From NCBI GenBank assembly GCA_028015205.1, contig JAPWFG010000026.1:2170001-2234000 (forward strand): 64,000 nucleotides of DNA, in the 5' to 3' direction. The translations under genes and the position numbers were made by a program. The DNA comes from Mytilisepta virgata. Taxonomy: Eukaryota > Mollusca > Bivalvia > Mytilida > Mytilidae. This document shows positions 42,471 through 53,504 of the stretch, in pieces. The stretch's first letter is position 1. Each line of letters begins with the position of its first letter. Below the pieces are notes generated by a model. The model had not been told where the DNA came from. It worked only from the letters and a program-made list of their open reading frames with translations, and did not search any database.

Positions 42471-43709
42471 AGGGGATACTCACCTAATTCATCTGTACAG
42501 AGGCTGGTTCCCGGGAAAAAATTAACGCCAAAAGAAAATAGTTCTCTTTTTTATTACAACACTCCCAAACAAAATAGTTGTCTAAATAAGTGACCCCCAA
42601 ATAGAATGTAGAAAAAATATGTACATAATATCGATAACTGCATGTGCTTATAATGTATTCAATGTGTTCCCGAACCCCCCCCCCCCCCCAAAAAAAAAAA
42701 AATAGCTCAGAAATATGTAACCCCCAAAAACATGAAAAATATACTTTGAAATTTTCAGAACCCCTAAAAAATAGGAAAATTAAGAAAATTGAACCCATAA
42801 AATAGTACGAGCTACGAGCTTATACGTACAGGAAAATTTTCACAGTACCTCTCCATCAACCCAAACCCCCCCCCCCCCTCCTCCGCCCCCATACCCTTTC
42901 CTCCGTCTTTTCAAGCTAGTGTTTTTTTTCTGAAAATTGCTGCCACAGTGAATGTAGGGCTATAACTACCTTTTGACGCCTTCCAGCCTATATATATGCC
43001 TTGCTTATCTATTAGTTCTGCTTGTTTTTACTACATATGCATGATTACAATCTCTATTTAGTTTTGGTGTTTATCATTTTTTTTTCTTTGAGTATATTGT
43101 GTGATACTTAATTATGTTATCGCTAGCAAGAATTTGCTTATTTTTAGTGCTGATTGTTTTTAACATGCTTTATCTTGTCAATATATACGCATATGTATAT
43201 ATATGTCTTTGTGTGACTCTTGAGCCGGGCTCTTGAATGCATGTGTTATGTGGTTTAATTGTTATTTGTTTTTCTAGATATCAGGCTCTTTAGACATGTT
43301 AATTCTTATATGTCACACCGATTTTAAAAATAATTTACTAACTTACTTACTAATGTAACGATGAGGACGAAGAACGGAAAATGACCGGAAAGAAGAGAAA
43401 AGAATCTTCAGTTTATTATGAAAGTGATGTAAACAGTCAGTGGATCACATGATCCCCGCTCCAAATTTTTTCCATACAAATTCAAAATATTGAAAAAAAT
43501 TATTGAAGAATTATTTTTCCATAAATTTTTACCACCAAAAACACAATTATCCACTTTCATTGTTTCCATAATTATTGGTCGTGTCACTGAAGAGGTTCAA
43601 GAAACAGCAGTTTAATCACAATAAAAAAAAATGACGTAATAATTTTACTTGAATTTTGTCAACAAAAAAAACTTTCCAGATTTGATCCCTTGTATGATTT
43701 ATATGATGC
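42471..43709. other. no gene seen; C and A runs
   Basis: Homopolymer-rich (C runs at about 42677 and 42866). No domain recognised. Confidence 0.45.
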
Positions 43710-43835
43710 ATATCGCTGCACAGGCGTTTGTTTAATACAAATAACAGCCCAATACACTACATACATATATAACATTATGTTGTATAGTGGTGTATGGGGG
43801 TGTTATTTGTATAAATCAAACGTCTGTGTATTGCT
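43710..43835. repeat. ~125-bp imperfect palindrome
   Basis: GCACAGGCGTTTGTTTAATACAA.. is mirrored by ..TTGTATAAATCAAACGTCTGTG, and ACAGCCCAATACACTAC by TAGTGGTGTATGGGGGTGT. Confidence 0.8.
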
Positions 43836-44379
43836 GGTAAAGATTTAATTCGTTAAATTTGATGTAGAAATGGCTTCACAATTATTCTCTGAAAAAACTG
43901 AATTCACATAGAAAGTATTATTGTTGCAAAAAGTGCCTTTTAATTAATATACTTGAAATACATAACTGCACAATTTTTGTTGCTTCTTTGATGTTAGCTT
44001 ATCGGTAATACGTCGGATCATAATAAACTGAAACAGGACGAAACGTCCTGTATGCTATCAGTTCGGCCTTGGTCGTTTCGGCCATACTATCAATAAAATG
44101 ACCACTGCGTTTTTGTTTCTACAACCATTCATTTCGCAGATCTGTTAAAATTGAAGTTGATTGCTTAACAAATATTAGACGCCTGTCTGTTATTGTCGAT
44201 AATATGAAATACTATAATACACTGTAACATTTAAAAACTATCTATAGATTCTCAGCTTAAAACGTATCCATTTATATTTAATATTTGCACAACATTTGAT
44301 CATCTTCCGACTCATTTTAGAGCCATCTGTCCGCCTTGAGAACGGAAGTAGACAGACCCCAAACAAGTTTGGGAAGTAA
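43836..44379. other. no gene seen
   Basis: AT-rich. A short inverted GGACGAAACGTCC lies at about 44036. Confidence 0.4.
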
Positions 44380-44908
44380 TTAACAGCCAATCAGAGTGTA
44401 TAAATGGCCCTGGCAACCATGTTTTTGAATTTCGGATCGGAACCAAAAACATATATTTTGTTAAGGACCATTATCATGATTATCTGATCATTCAGGCATC
44501 TGTCAAACGTTTTCTGACAAGAAGATGTTTGTATGTATTTCCCATAGGACATTTATAATTAGGATCCCATGTTAAATGTGTCCCGTGGTGGCGGCCATCT
44601 TGGATTTCAGATCGGCACAAAAGATGTAAGGATCGTTCCAATTCAATTGCTTTTGTAGTTTAAGAAAAGAAGATTTTTAAAATTTCAGCCAATCAGAGTG
44701 CATAAATGGTCTGGCAGCCATTTTGAATTTTGGACCAGAACCAAAAACATAAACTTTGTAGAGGACCATCCAATGAACATCCCCACCAAGTTTGGTTTCA
44801 ATTGGCCATGGGGTTTTGGAGAAGAAGATTGAAATGTGAAAAGTTAACGGACGGACGACGGACGCAAAGTGATGGCAAAAGCTCAACTTGGCGTTAGCCA
44901 GGTAAGCT
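44380..44908 (-). mobile_element. Helitron-like element fragment (minus)
   Basis: The right end (minus-strand start) is AGCTTACCTGGCTAACGCC..GTTGAGCT, then CATCACTTTGCGTCCGTCG. The interior shares CCAATCAGAGTG, CATAAATGG, CATAAACTTTGTAGA and CCCCACCAAGTTTG with 12180-12640. The far end is truncated or too diverged to place. Confidence 0.6.
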
Positions 44909-44985
44909 AAAAATAAAGACAAAAGTAGTAATATTGAAACTGAAAAATATTTTACTAAACCTATGCATGTTATGGCAGGGTCACT

Positions 44986-46480
44986 TTAAACAACAAGATA
45001 AATATGAAGATTATAACATCAATTTTAAAGAGAAAATTGAAAAAACTATGTATCAAAACATAGAGATGTAAAATGATCTAACGCGTAAACCATTTACAGT
45101 GAACGAGATAAAAAAAAGTCTATCAATAAATTAAAACTAAATACAAGTGCTGGTCCTGATAAGATATATGTAATCAGCTGGTAATTATAAGTATATTTTG
45201 TAATTAAATGTCAAATAGTTATAAATGTAGCTATAATAGGCCTTTTGTTTAATTATTTAATTGATGACTAATGTCTGGGAAATATCCTTCAATGAGGAGA
45301 AAATATACGCTATTCTTCTTCACAAATCAGGAGTATGTATATATTAACAAAAAAAAAGAACAAAATATTCATGCTTCATTGATTTGCGTCGAACATTTGA
45401 TACTGTGCGGCGTAATGCATTTTGTAATGGCCTTTTATTCAAACTTATTATAGCTAAAGTAGGATAAAAATTCTTTGGTGTTATAGAAGATATCTATAGT
45501 AAAAATTGAGGACTATTTTACCGCAGAAAAGGGAGTAAAACAAGGGGAATGTTTGACTAATACTCTATTTAATTATTTTATAAATGATATTCATTATCTT
45601 TTTGATGAATTGTGTGATCCACTCAAGCTTCAAAAATACTTAGTTCATTTGGTTGTCAAGTCTCAGTTTTGTTGATGATTTGGTTATTTTTTCTAAAACA
45701 CATAAACGACTGCAAAATGCTTTAAATAAACTGAGAAAAATATTGTTGTGACTAGCAATTAAGTAAGTGTTAATATTAACAAAACCTTAATTCTTACTTT
45801 TCAGAAAACATTTTCTCCCACTCAAACAATTTTCTTCGATAATAAATCATTACCTGAGGTAAAATATTTTGAATATTTTGTGAACAATAGATCACAAGGG
45901 ATATTCTATCTTTTGATTATAAATCGCCATTTGAAAAAATTCACACAGATTTTGTAAATTTTTTTTTCGGACTTATGAAAACTGCAACATTGCAGCAAAT
46001 GCAGAATTGGGTCGTGTCCCCTTGTCAGCTTTTAAAATGCAAAATGAATATTTCAGATATTAATCCTCTTTTTTCTGTGGCCTTATATGTTAACAAACAA
46101 ATTACACGGTGGTGGAATATATTCATGGTTCACTTTAATTTGCTTTAAATGTATTTAAAGATGTCAATTTAAATTTTAATTTTTCAAAGATTGATAAACC
46201 ATACGATAAAGTTAAAGTTTCTTATAAAACCGAATTTAAAAAGTGTTTCAGCAAAATATAACATTTAATTAAAGAAAAAATAATCACATGCATGTACAAT
46301 TTTAAGTGAATAAAAGTGTTATCTTCATAGTAAATTGAAATATTATATTCGTTTAGAAAGTTGTTTAATGCAATTAAAAAGTTTAAAAAACAGACAGATT
46401 ATCTCAACACTAAGACTTACTGATCATTCGTTGGAGATAGAAACTGGTAGATATCAAAGTTTGTGTAAAACATGTAATAT
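44986..46480 (+). pseudogene. LINE ORF2 remnant
   Basis: Through several frames: DKYEDYNINFKEKIEK, VNEIKKS, INKLKLNTSAGPDKI (RT block 1), RRTFDTV/RRNALWNGLL, VKQGECLTNTLFNYFINDI, FVDDLVIFSK (catalytic box at 45668-45679), LQNALNKLRKIL and ITRWWNIF. It finishes with STLRLTDHSLEIETGRY and the CKTC zinc motif near 46470. It is interrupted at about 46483 by an inserted element. Multiple stops; dead copy. Confidence 0.8.
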
Positions 46481-46482
46481 TA

Positions 46483-46948
46483 TTATCCCCGAACTTTCTT
46501 CGAAAGTTCGGGGATATAGCGATTGTCTCGGCCCGTCCGTCCGTTTCTTGTGACATCAACTCCTCCTTCACTTTTGGGTTTAAGAATTTAATTTCTATAT
46601 AGAATTGTTGCATACTACCTGTAGATGCGCAATAAGGTTTTAGAATTTTAATTTTCTAAACAAGGGGCCCACATGGATCGAAATTCGAAAATTTTGAATT
46701 CAAGCTTGTAACCTAAACTAGTCCCTATGGGAAATACATGCAAACATTTTCTGGAGAACCGCGAAATTTTAGAATGTGCTGACATGTAAGTAGAAGAACT
46801 TTGATGAAGAAAAAATTGGTTCTTACAAGATTTACCACAATTCATAATGATAGGGAGAAGCGACTTCTCTCTTTGAGGTACATCAATAAAAATGGCTTTC
46901 ATGATTATGCCAGGTGAGCGATACAGGCTCAGCCCTCTGAGCCTCTAG
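46483..46948 (+). mobile_element. hairpin-start, CTAG-end element
   Basis: Begins CCCCGAACTTTC/GAAAGTTCGGGG (hairpin at about 46486-46513), then CCGTCCGTCCG and TTTCTTGTGACATCAACTCC. Ends GGTGAGCGATACAGGCTCAG..CTGAGCCT then CTAG (46945-46948). The end hairpin plus CTAG is Helitron-like. The two ends may come from nested copies, because family B units resume at 46951. Confidence 0.6.
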
Positions 46949-46950
46949 TT

Positions 46951-47400
46951 TTTAAATGGTATTGTCTTACACCATAGAATTTTGATTTTCTAAAGTTGGG
47001 GTCCAAAGGGGTCTAATTTTGAAAAACTATCAATTTAAGCTTGTGACGTAAACTTGTCTTTTGTTTTTCAATTTATGAATTTTATTTCTATACAGTATTG
47101 TCTTGCACCATATGCAGATGCGCAATAAGATTTTAGAATTTTTATTTTCTAAAATTGGGGCCCACATTGGTCGAAATTTAAAATTTTCAATTTTTAGCTT
47201 GTGGCCTGAACTTCTCTTTCATTTTGCAATTTATGCATTTTGCTTATATATAGTATTGTCATACAATATATATGTAGTTGCACAATAAAGATTTAGAATA
47301 TCGATTTTTAAACCGTGGCCCATGCTCAGGTTAAATTTCAAAAATTGAAAGTTAAAGCTTGTGAACTGGTTTTTCATTTTTCATTAGGTTTATTGGTTTA
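46951..47400 (+). repeat. family B tandem units
   Basis: Three to four ~130-bp units (GGGGCCCACATTGGTCGAAA, GCTTGTGACGTAAAC, ACAGTATTGTC, GATGCGCAATAAG). Confidence 0.75.
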
Positions 47401-47680
47401 ATTTCTTTATAGAACTAGATTAAGGCAGTCGGAAACGACCGCTATCCCCGCACCCCACATAATGTATCCTTGTGCACCCTTTTAACAATCATATCTTTTA
47501 ATACAAATGAAAAATGAAAGAGGAGTTTAGGTCACAAGGTATTACCTTTTGAAATATAAAGCTTTATACAAATAGTTTACGCCGCCGCCGGATAGTAATA
47601 CATGTACCTATGTCTCACTATGCGACTTTAGTTTAGGTCACATGCAATTAAGCTTAAATTCCAAATTTTCGAAGTTCAAC
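47401..47680. other. no gene seen
   Basis: Spacer with a family B-like minus segment. Confidence 0.35.
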
Positions 47681-48000
47681 CAGTCGTCAGACTTGTCTGA
47701 CATGATTATTCATTGATTTGTTACAGAAATTACCAGTATTTAGCAAAATTAAAAAATAATAGAAATACTAAGGGTTCATTCCTTGTATTGCACATGGTAG
47801 ATCTCCTTAGCTGAAATTTGGCTTCCTATTTCGGTATTTTTTGGTTGAGTACTTCTTGTTTAATATAAGTTTGGTTTTTGGTCTTCCAAATGTTTCGGTT
47901 TTAATGCTGCTGATGAGAGGTAACTCATTGAAATGCGTCGTATACAGCATAGTATAAATTTACTATATCTAATATTAGTATCTTTGGATTGTTATTTTTT
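47681..48000 (+). repeat. partial copy of the 15.3-kb DNA element
   Basis: Near-identical to 16132-16446 from CAGTCGTCAGACTTG to ATTGTTATTTTTT. Confidence 0.85.
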
Positions 48001-48333
48001 CAACACATGTAGGCCCCTTGTTTAGAAAATCAGAATTCTAAAACCTTATTGCGCATCTACAGGTGTTGACTAGCTACAAGTCCCTCTCTCCAACATTATT
48101 GACAAATCCGGTGATAATCAAGATTTTTAATAATCATTTTGACTGAATTTCACCCATCATTTAATTTCCATGACAGTGCATGGATAAACATGTCCTATAC
48201 CATTGTTCAACATCGTTACTTACATGCATATTATACGGCCGTAATGTCCAAGGGCGAACTGGTTAATGGCCGAAATGACGTCGGACCGAAATGGATTATG
48301 GCCGAAACGTCTCGAATTTACTAAAAGGCGCAG

Positions 48334-49138
48334 GACAAATCGACCCACTTCAAACTCGCCCCACACCAATTCGCACCAACTTTTCACCAACTCGCCACAA
48401 CTTGGTAAATTTTATTTACAAACTCGCTCCAACTGTGAAAATCATAGTCACCAACTCGCCCCAACTTGGAAAATATTAATTACAAACTCGCTCCAACTTA
48501 TGAAAATAAGAGCTACAAACTCACCCCAACTGATGAAAATAATAATTTCATACTCGCTGTGTATATGATTATCTGTTGCCAACTCGCCCCAACTAATAAC
48601 AACAACGATTTAGTAGTATTCGCTCTAATTGTGAATGACATAGTTACAAACTCAACCCAACTCTAAAATAAGTGCCAATCAATGTGTACAATGTAACTAA
48701 AATTATACATTAACACCAAGTTTTTTAAATTTCTCTTTGTCTTTGTGTCAAAAACTAGGTGATTTACAACGAAGTCCGGATACTTCTCTTTTATGCAATC
48801 ATACACACACAGCAATATATATACATGTAAATGGCATACATATGCAAGAAAGTAAAACAAAAAGAAAAAACAAGAAACAGCACGACTTTGATTACTAAAC
48901 CATGCAAAGAACGACCGCCTCTGTGGTCTCGTGGTAGCGTGCTCGCCCCGAGTGCGGAAGGTCGCGGGTTCGATCCCCGACCGGGTCAAACCAAAGGCAT
49001 TAAATCGACTCGGAGTCAGTATAAGTATGATTTTCACAGTTGGAGCGAGTTTGTAACTAATATTTTCCAAGTTGGGGCAAGTTTGTGAAAAGTTGGTGCG
49101 AGTTGCTGTGGGGCGAGTTTGAAGTGGGGCGAGTTGTC
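48334..49138. mobile_element. foldback with ACTCGCCCCAACT-repeat arms around a SINE head
   Basis: The left arm (48334-48455) and right arm (49020-49138) are reverse complements over about 120 bp, starting GACAA.TCG.CCCACTTCAA. Both arms are built from degenerate units containing AACTCGC(C/T)CCAACT and GAAAAT, and the left array continues to about 48660. Between the arms lies a tRNA-like segment (48913-48988). No transposase. Confidence 0.8.
48913..48988 (+). ncRNA. tRNA-like SINE head (pol III boxes)
   Basis: A-box-like TGGTCTCGTGG at 48924-48934 and B box GGTTCGATCCC at 48967-48977, spaced as in a tRNA. The T-arm folds (CGGG..CCCG) and the anticodon arm partly folds. The acceptor ends pair for only about four bases and position 33 is C, so this is not a functional tRNA. 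It is probably the head of a tRNA-derived SINE; the antisense peptide SGIEPATFRTRG is a familiar SINE translation. Confidence 0.7.
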
Positions 49139-49429
49139 TGGCATTCATAAACTTCCTGTTTCCCTTGTCATGCTTGTACAGTTTCAGATCTCAACATCAA
49201 TAATACTGCATTTAGAATGAAAGTAATTTTTTTTATGTTTTAGTTATTGATATAGAATGATAACAGAAGAGTAAACTGCCTTTACTGGGCTCAACTTAAA
49301 CCAGAGCCCACAGTTGCAGTTTATATATCACGACCTTAAATTTACATAGCATATACTATACTTATAGTTATAGCCATATTTCAAGTAAAATAAATATAGC
49401 CAATGGTACCCGCCTTTAATTTTAAATAA
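49139..49429. other. no gene seen
   Basis: AT-rich spacer. Confidence 0.4.
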
Positions 49430-49612
49430 AAAAGTCAAATTTCTTGAAAAAGTGCAGATGGATTCCAGAGATAGGTAGTTTGTGCTATGAAGAAAGATTA
49501 AAAATACTCAGACTTCCTTCTCTAACACACAGAAGGCATCTATGTGACATGATACAAACTTTTAAAATTATAAAAGGATTTGAAGACATAAACCATATGA
49601 AAATTTTTTTAC
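49430..49612 (+). pseudogene. LINE ORF2 C-terminal remnant, 5' part
   Basis: WIPEIGSLCYEERLKILRL, PSLTHRRHLCDMIQTFKII and KGFEDIN match the conserved C-terminal block LsYeeRLk.LgLpsLe.RR..D.i..yKi of Jockey/CR1-like ORF2. The frame is cut by the element inserted at 49613 and resumes at 52827. Confidence 0.75.
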
Positions 49613-50134
49613 CGGTAGCACAAATGACCGAATGACGCCGTCATTATCCGAATAACACCTGGAATGACCGAATGACACCTGAAATTTTAATTTTAGCACA
49701 TATTGGTGACTTTTAAACATTGATTAATAAATAATATTACATTATAAGTTTATGATATAACAAAAATGATTTAGGCCATAAAAAAGAATATGTTTGTTTG
49801 CCCTAACCCGACCGTCCCATGAAAAAGCACCCGATTCAAAATCTTTTTTTGTTCAAAATTCGCGATGTTTTTTTTTTGCGGATTTTTTTCGTATCCGTAT
49901 TCGTTTTGAGTTTGTTGCATAGAATAACCTGATCTGATCTGACAGCGCTTTACCACACGACAGTGTTATGTATAAAAGCCTCCAATTGATACGAATGAAA
50001 GCGCCTCATCGGTACAAATAAAAATTTAAAGTCAAAACCCCATAGTTTCCAACAGACTCTATCGTTTTGAAAACACAAAAACATGGAAAGAAGTGTTCGA
50101 TGAAGTGTGTGATGATGATTTCATGCTGAGGAAA

Positions 50135-50326
50135 ACATGAAATTTGTGTGACCGTCTCGGACCGATCGGGACACTCGTTTGAGCCCGATTTTGAGGAACC
50201 AATCCAAGTTGTTGTTCAGGAATTCGATTCGGCATTAAAATTTGCTACATTTGTTGTAAATAGATACGCTTCTAGTTCAGAAGAAAACAACAATGAATGT
50301 GAACCAGAAACATCAATCCTGAATTA
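50135..50326 (+). CDS. short unrecognised ORF inside the Mutator-like element
   Basis: About 64 codons open to a TAA: HEICVTVSDRSGHSFEPD, FEEPIQVVVQEFDSALKF and ATFVVNRYASSSEEN. Composition is protein-like and unlike the surrounding AT-rich repeats. Upstream, in another frame, KTWKEVFDEVCDDDFMLRK may belong to the same gene. No start codon was fixed. It may be an element gene remnant or a captured host exon. Family unknown. Confidence 0.35.
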
Positions 50327-50489
50327 AAAAACTTGAAATCCAGAAGTCCCGAGTTTAAATCAAAGTCAATCCCTCCTTCCTGAAATTTAAAATAGGTATT
50401 CCCAGATCTTGAAAGTGTTGTTCCCGAATTCTGACTTAGAAATGAGCAATCTCGGTGTGCCTTTAAAGGTTTGTTTGTTTTTATACTCC

Positions 50490-51260
50490 CATCTTTTAAG
50501 ACGGAACGTGTTATGGTATACAAATGGATGTCCGTCCGTCTGTCCGTGTTAACATGTTGTACTATAAATTGAGAACCTCTTATCCAAATTACTTCAAACT
50601 TTACACAATTGTTAATTATGATGGTGTCACGGTCTGTATACTTTTTTTGGTGAAAATTCGATTTTTTCCCTTCCGCAGTCATGGAACCTTAACACTCCAA
50701 AAAAGGGGGTGTTTTCCACATGAAACGTCTTATCTTAAAAACGTCTTATCAAAGTTGCTTAAAACTTGACACAAATGTTTGTTATGATGGTCTCCAGGTC
50801 TGTATACTTTTAAGTGAAAATTCGATTTTTTGTTCCAGAGTTATTGAACTTTTCTTTAAAAAAAACACATGTCATGCCGTATCTCAAAAATACCTGATCA
50901 TGCTGATCTGAATTGCTTCAAACTTTATACAGCTTTTATTATAATGGTCTCAAGGTCTGTTTACGTTTTGGTGAAATTTTGATTTTTCATTCAAGAGTAA
51001 TGGGACTTGATTCATCAAATTAAAAGGAATTTTTCATATACAGCCCTTCAACTTAAGAACCCCTTTGCCAATTCACTTCGAACTTAGCACTAGCAGAGTT
51101 ATTGGATATGATGGTCTTATAGTCATTTTACATTTTGCTGAAATTTCCATTTTTCTTTATAGAATTATGGGACATTATTCATCAAATTGAAGGCAATTTT
51201 TCGTATTTCGTGCTCAAACTTGAGAAACCATTGGCCAATTCACTTTAAACTTTGCAGAGT
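50490..51260 (+). repeat. ~165-bp tandem units inside the Mutator-like element
   Basis: Four to five degenerate units with CTTCAAACTTTACAC, ATGATGGTCTCAAGGTCTGT, TTTTGGTGAAAATTCGATTT and CCAAATT. The array starts with ACTCCCATC..AGACGGAACG and a GTCCGTCCGTC block. Confidence 0.7.
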
Positions 51261-51873
51261 TGACAACGGGCGTATTATGCGCTTGGGCAGCTGATTTTTA
51301 CATAATTAGACGGCTGTCGTCCATCCAGAATTGCTTGTCTGGGTATTTTCTCCTCTTTACCTTGGCTGATCCATATGAAATTTGTACACGATGTTTATGT
51401 CACTGACAACATTCATCCTTGGTAAGTTTGATGTTGGGATCATATTTTTTTTTCCGAGAAAACGATGTACGAGAAATTAGATCGAAGAACATAAAAACAG
51501 AAATACCTTTCTGACAGTGTTTTGTTCAAGTGTTCAAGTATTTTGCATTTGAATTTTGTATTCAAATAACCCCAGTTAAACTGTTTGTATTTACAATGTA
51601 AACACTGAGAAAAAAAAATGTGGACATTGAAGTGGAAAACTGAACGAATTGTTATTAGAAAAGATCTTAGTACAGATAGATCCTGGCATATATGTGTCTG
51701 ACAATTACCAAGCTTTGTCTTTCATTTTTAAAGTCGTTTACAAGGTAAAATAATTTTTTACCTCCTATTTTTCTTTTAAAGTAAAAAAAAAGAATTTCCC
51801 TACCTACCTACCCACACCTGAGACTGGTGGGTAGGGTTTGGGCAAACAGAAATATTTTTAAGTCTGGCCTTAT

Positions 51874-52668
51874 AGAAGCAGGTAAGTTCATACAGATGTC
51901 ATTGTAAATTTGGTGGATGGCGACGGGATGGCGACCAAGGAAATCAAAATGGGAAGACTAAAAGAATGATTGCATACATACAAAAGAGAAATGCTATGAA
52001 AATAAAGTATTAATGTACTGTATATATAGGGTATTGTCCAATAATTGCATTTTGGTGAAGTTTTAAAAAAATAATAACTACATCAAAGAACTGCAATTAC
52101 TCCATTCACCTATTAGTTATCTTAACGATTTACTCATTAATTAATAAATGAAATCTAATTAAGAAATTTCACATATTTTATCTAATTTTAATTAAAAACT
52201 TGATTATACCTGATTGTATTATAATAAAAACAAAGCAGCTGAATGGATAAATTGTATGTGTGTTGTAAAAGCATTTTCTCAAAACGAAATTAAGGATTTT
52301 CTTTATTTTGTGATTTTATTGCTATGTTCCATCCAATTTAATACTTCTAGTAAGTTGAATAATAAAGTGTTTTGTGTCAATTACATGTAGATAATCTAAT
52401 TATGATGATGACAAGTGCCCAATACCTGAACTATTAGTTACCTTACAACTCTATTGTATTGCTAATTAGATTGTTGATTACTGACACGTGCCCAATTCAT
52501 AATTTAAAGGTGTTACTGCTTTGTAATATATATTGTCCAAAATGAACACGTTTTGAATGTATGCAATCCTTTTTTTAGTCTTCCCATTTTGATTTCCTTG
52601 GTCGCCATGTTTGATATATCCACCAAATTTATAATGACATCTGTATGAACTTACCTGCTTCTATAAAT
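51874..52668. mobile_element. nested foldback/MITE
   Basis: TATAGAAGCAGGTAAGTTCA..GACATCTGTATG and ATGGCGACCAAGGAAATCAA occur at 51874-51975 and in reverse complement at about 52560-52668. The ~790-bp unit lies just inside the right TIR of the larger element. Confidence 0.75.
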
Positions 52669-52826
52669 CATTTTTATGTTATATCATAAACTTATAATGT
52701 AATATTATTTATTAATCAATGTTTAAAAGTCACCCATATGTGCTAAAATTAAAATTTCAGGTGTCATTCGGTCATTCCAGGTGTTATTCGGATAATGACG
52801 GCGTCATTCGGTCATTCGTGCTACCC

Positions 52827-52925
52827 TTTTTTTACTGTTATTAGGACAAATACCCTTGGGCATAATTGCAAATTATCAAGCCTATTTGGAGACAGTGATG
52901 TACTGGTTCAGTGACTAATATGGAC
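52827..52925 (+). pseudogene. LINE ORF2 C-terminal remnant, 3' part
   Basis: After the target duplication the coding pattern resumes as TVIRTNTLGHNCKLSSLF, corresponding to the conserved TRGH..KL block that follows the segment at 49430-49612. Confidence 0.6.
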
Positions 52926-53201
52926 ACAGATAGTATATGTTAATAAATATTTTTAACTGTTGTGTATTATGGCACTAAACCATGCAAGATTGATGTCTGT
53001 AAAAGTTTTAAAATATTACCAAAATATGGTGGGCTTAAAAGGGTAGAATCCTTCCCTACAAGCCCCACAATGATCTTATAGGTAACTTGCAGTCTTTACG
53101 AAATTGTTTTATGGTTTGTCTGACCAAAACCCAAATTTGACATTTTGCGTCTATATGTTCAGCTAAAGAATCTCAAAATTTTTGTCTGACCGATTGGATT
53201 T
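52926..53201. other. no gene seen
   Basis: Spacer. Confidence 0.4.
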
Positions 53202-53504
53202 TTGTCTGACATTTGTTCGGTCAGACAGCATTTCATAATGATTGAACTTTCACAAGACTCGTCTGTCGTCTGGTTAAAGCCAGAATTGGTATCTTTGATG
53301 TACACATACAGATACAGACTTGAGAATCCGGGGCAGGAGTTCGATTTGGCACCCCATAAGTACATCTATATGATTATTATGTCCAAGATATTCACAGCTG
53401 GGGGTGCCATATGGAACTCTTTCCGAATCCGTATCAGCCTATGTGACTATGATGTGGCTTGCAGATATGTTAACGAAAAAATGGAGACTGCAACTTTATC
53501 TTAA
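53202..53504 (+). other. unrecognised open frame
   Basis: 100 codons. The part from about residue 14 (ELSQDSSVVWLKPELVSLMY) to the end reads like ordinary protein with no repeats and modest base composition, but no family is recognised and no splice or polyadenylation context supports it. It may be an exon or an old coding remnant. Confidence 0.25.

Larger units (their letters stand above)
49613..52826. mobile_element. Mutator-like element with 9-bp target duplication
   Basis: TTTTTTTAC occurs at 49604-49612 and 52827-52835, directly flanking the element. Terminal inverted repeats of about 160 bp (49613-49775 and 52668-52826) begin (C/G)GGTAGCAC(A/G)AATGACCG and contain AATGACCGAATGAC twice. 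Long TIRs with a 9-bp duplication are the known pattern of Mutator-like transposons. I found no transposase; the interior holds a short ORF (50135-50326), ~165-bp tandem units (50490-51260) and a nested foldback (51874-52668). Confidence 0.75.

Noticed and set aside
48913..48988. functional tRNA gene
   Set aside because: A and B boxes are good, but the acceptor stem pairs for only about four bases, position 33 is C, and the segment lies in a foldback repeat; better read as a SINE head.
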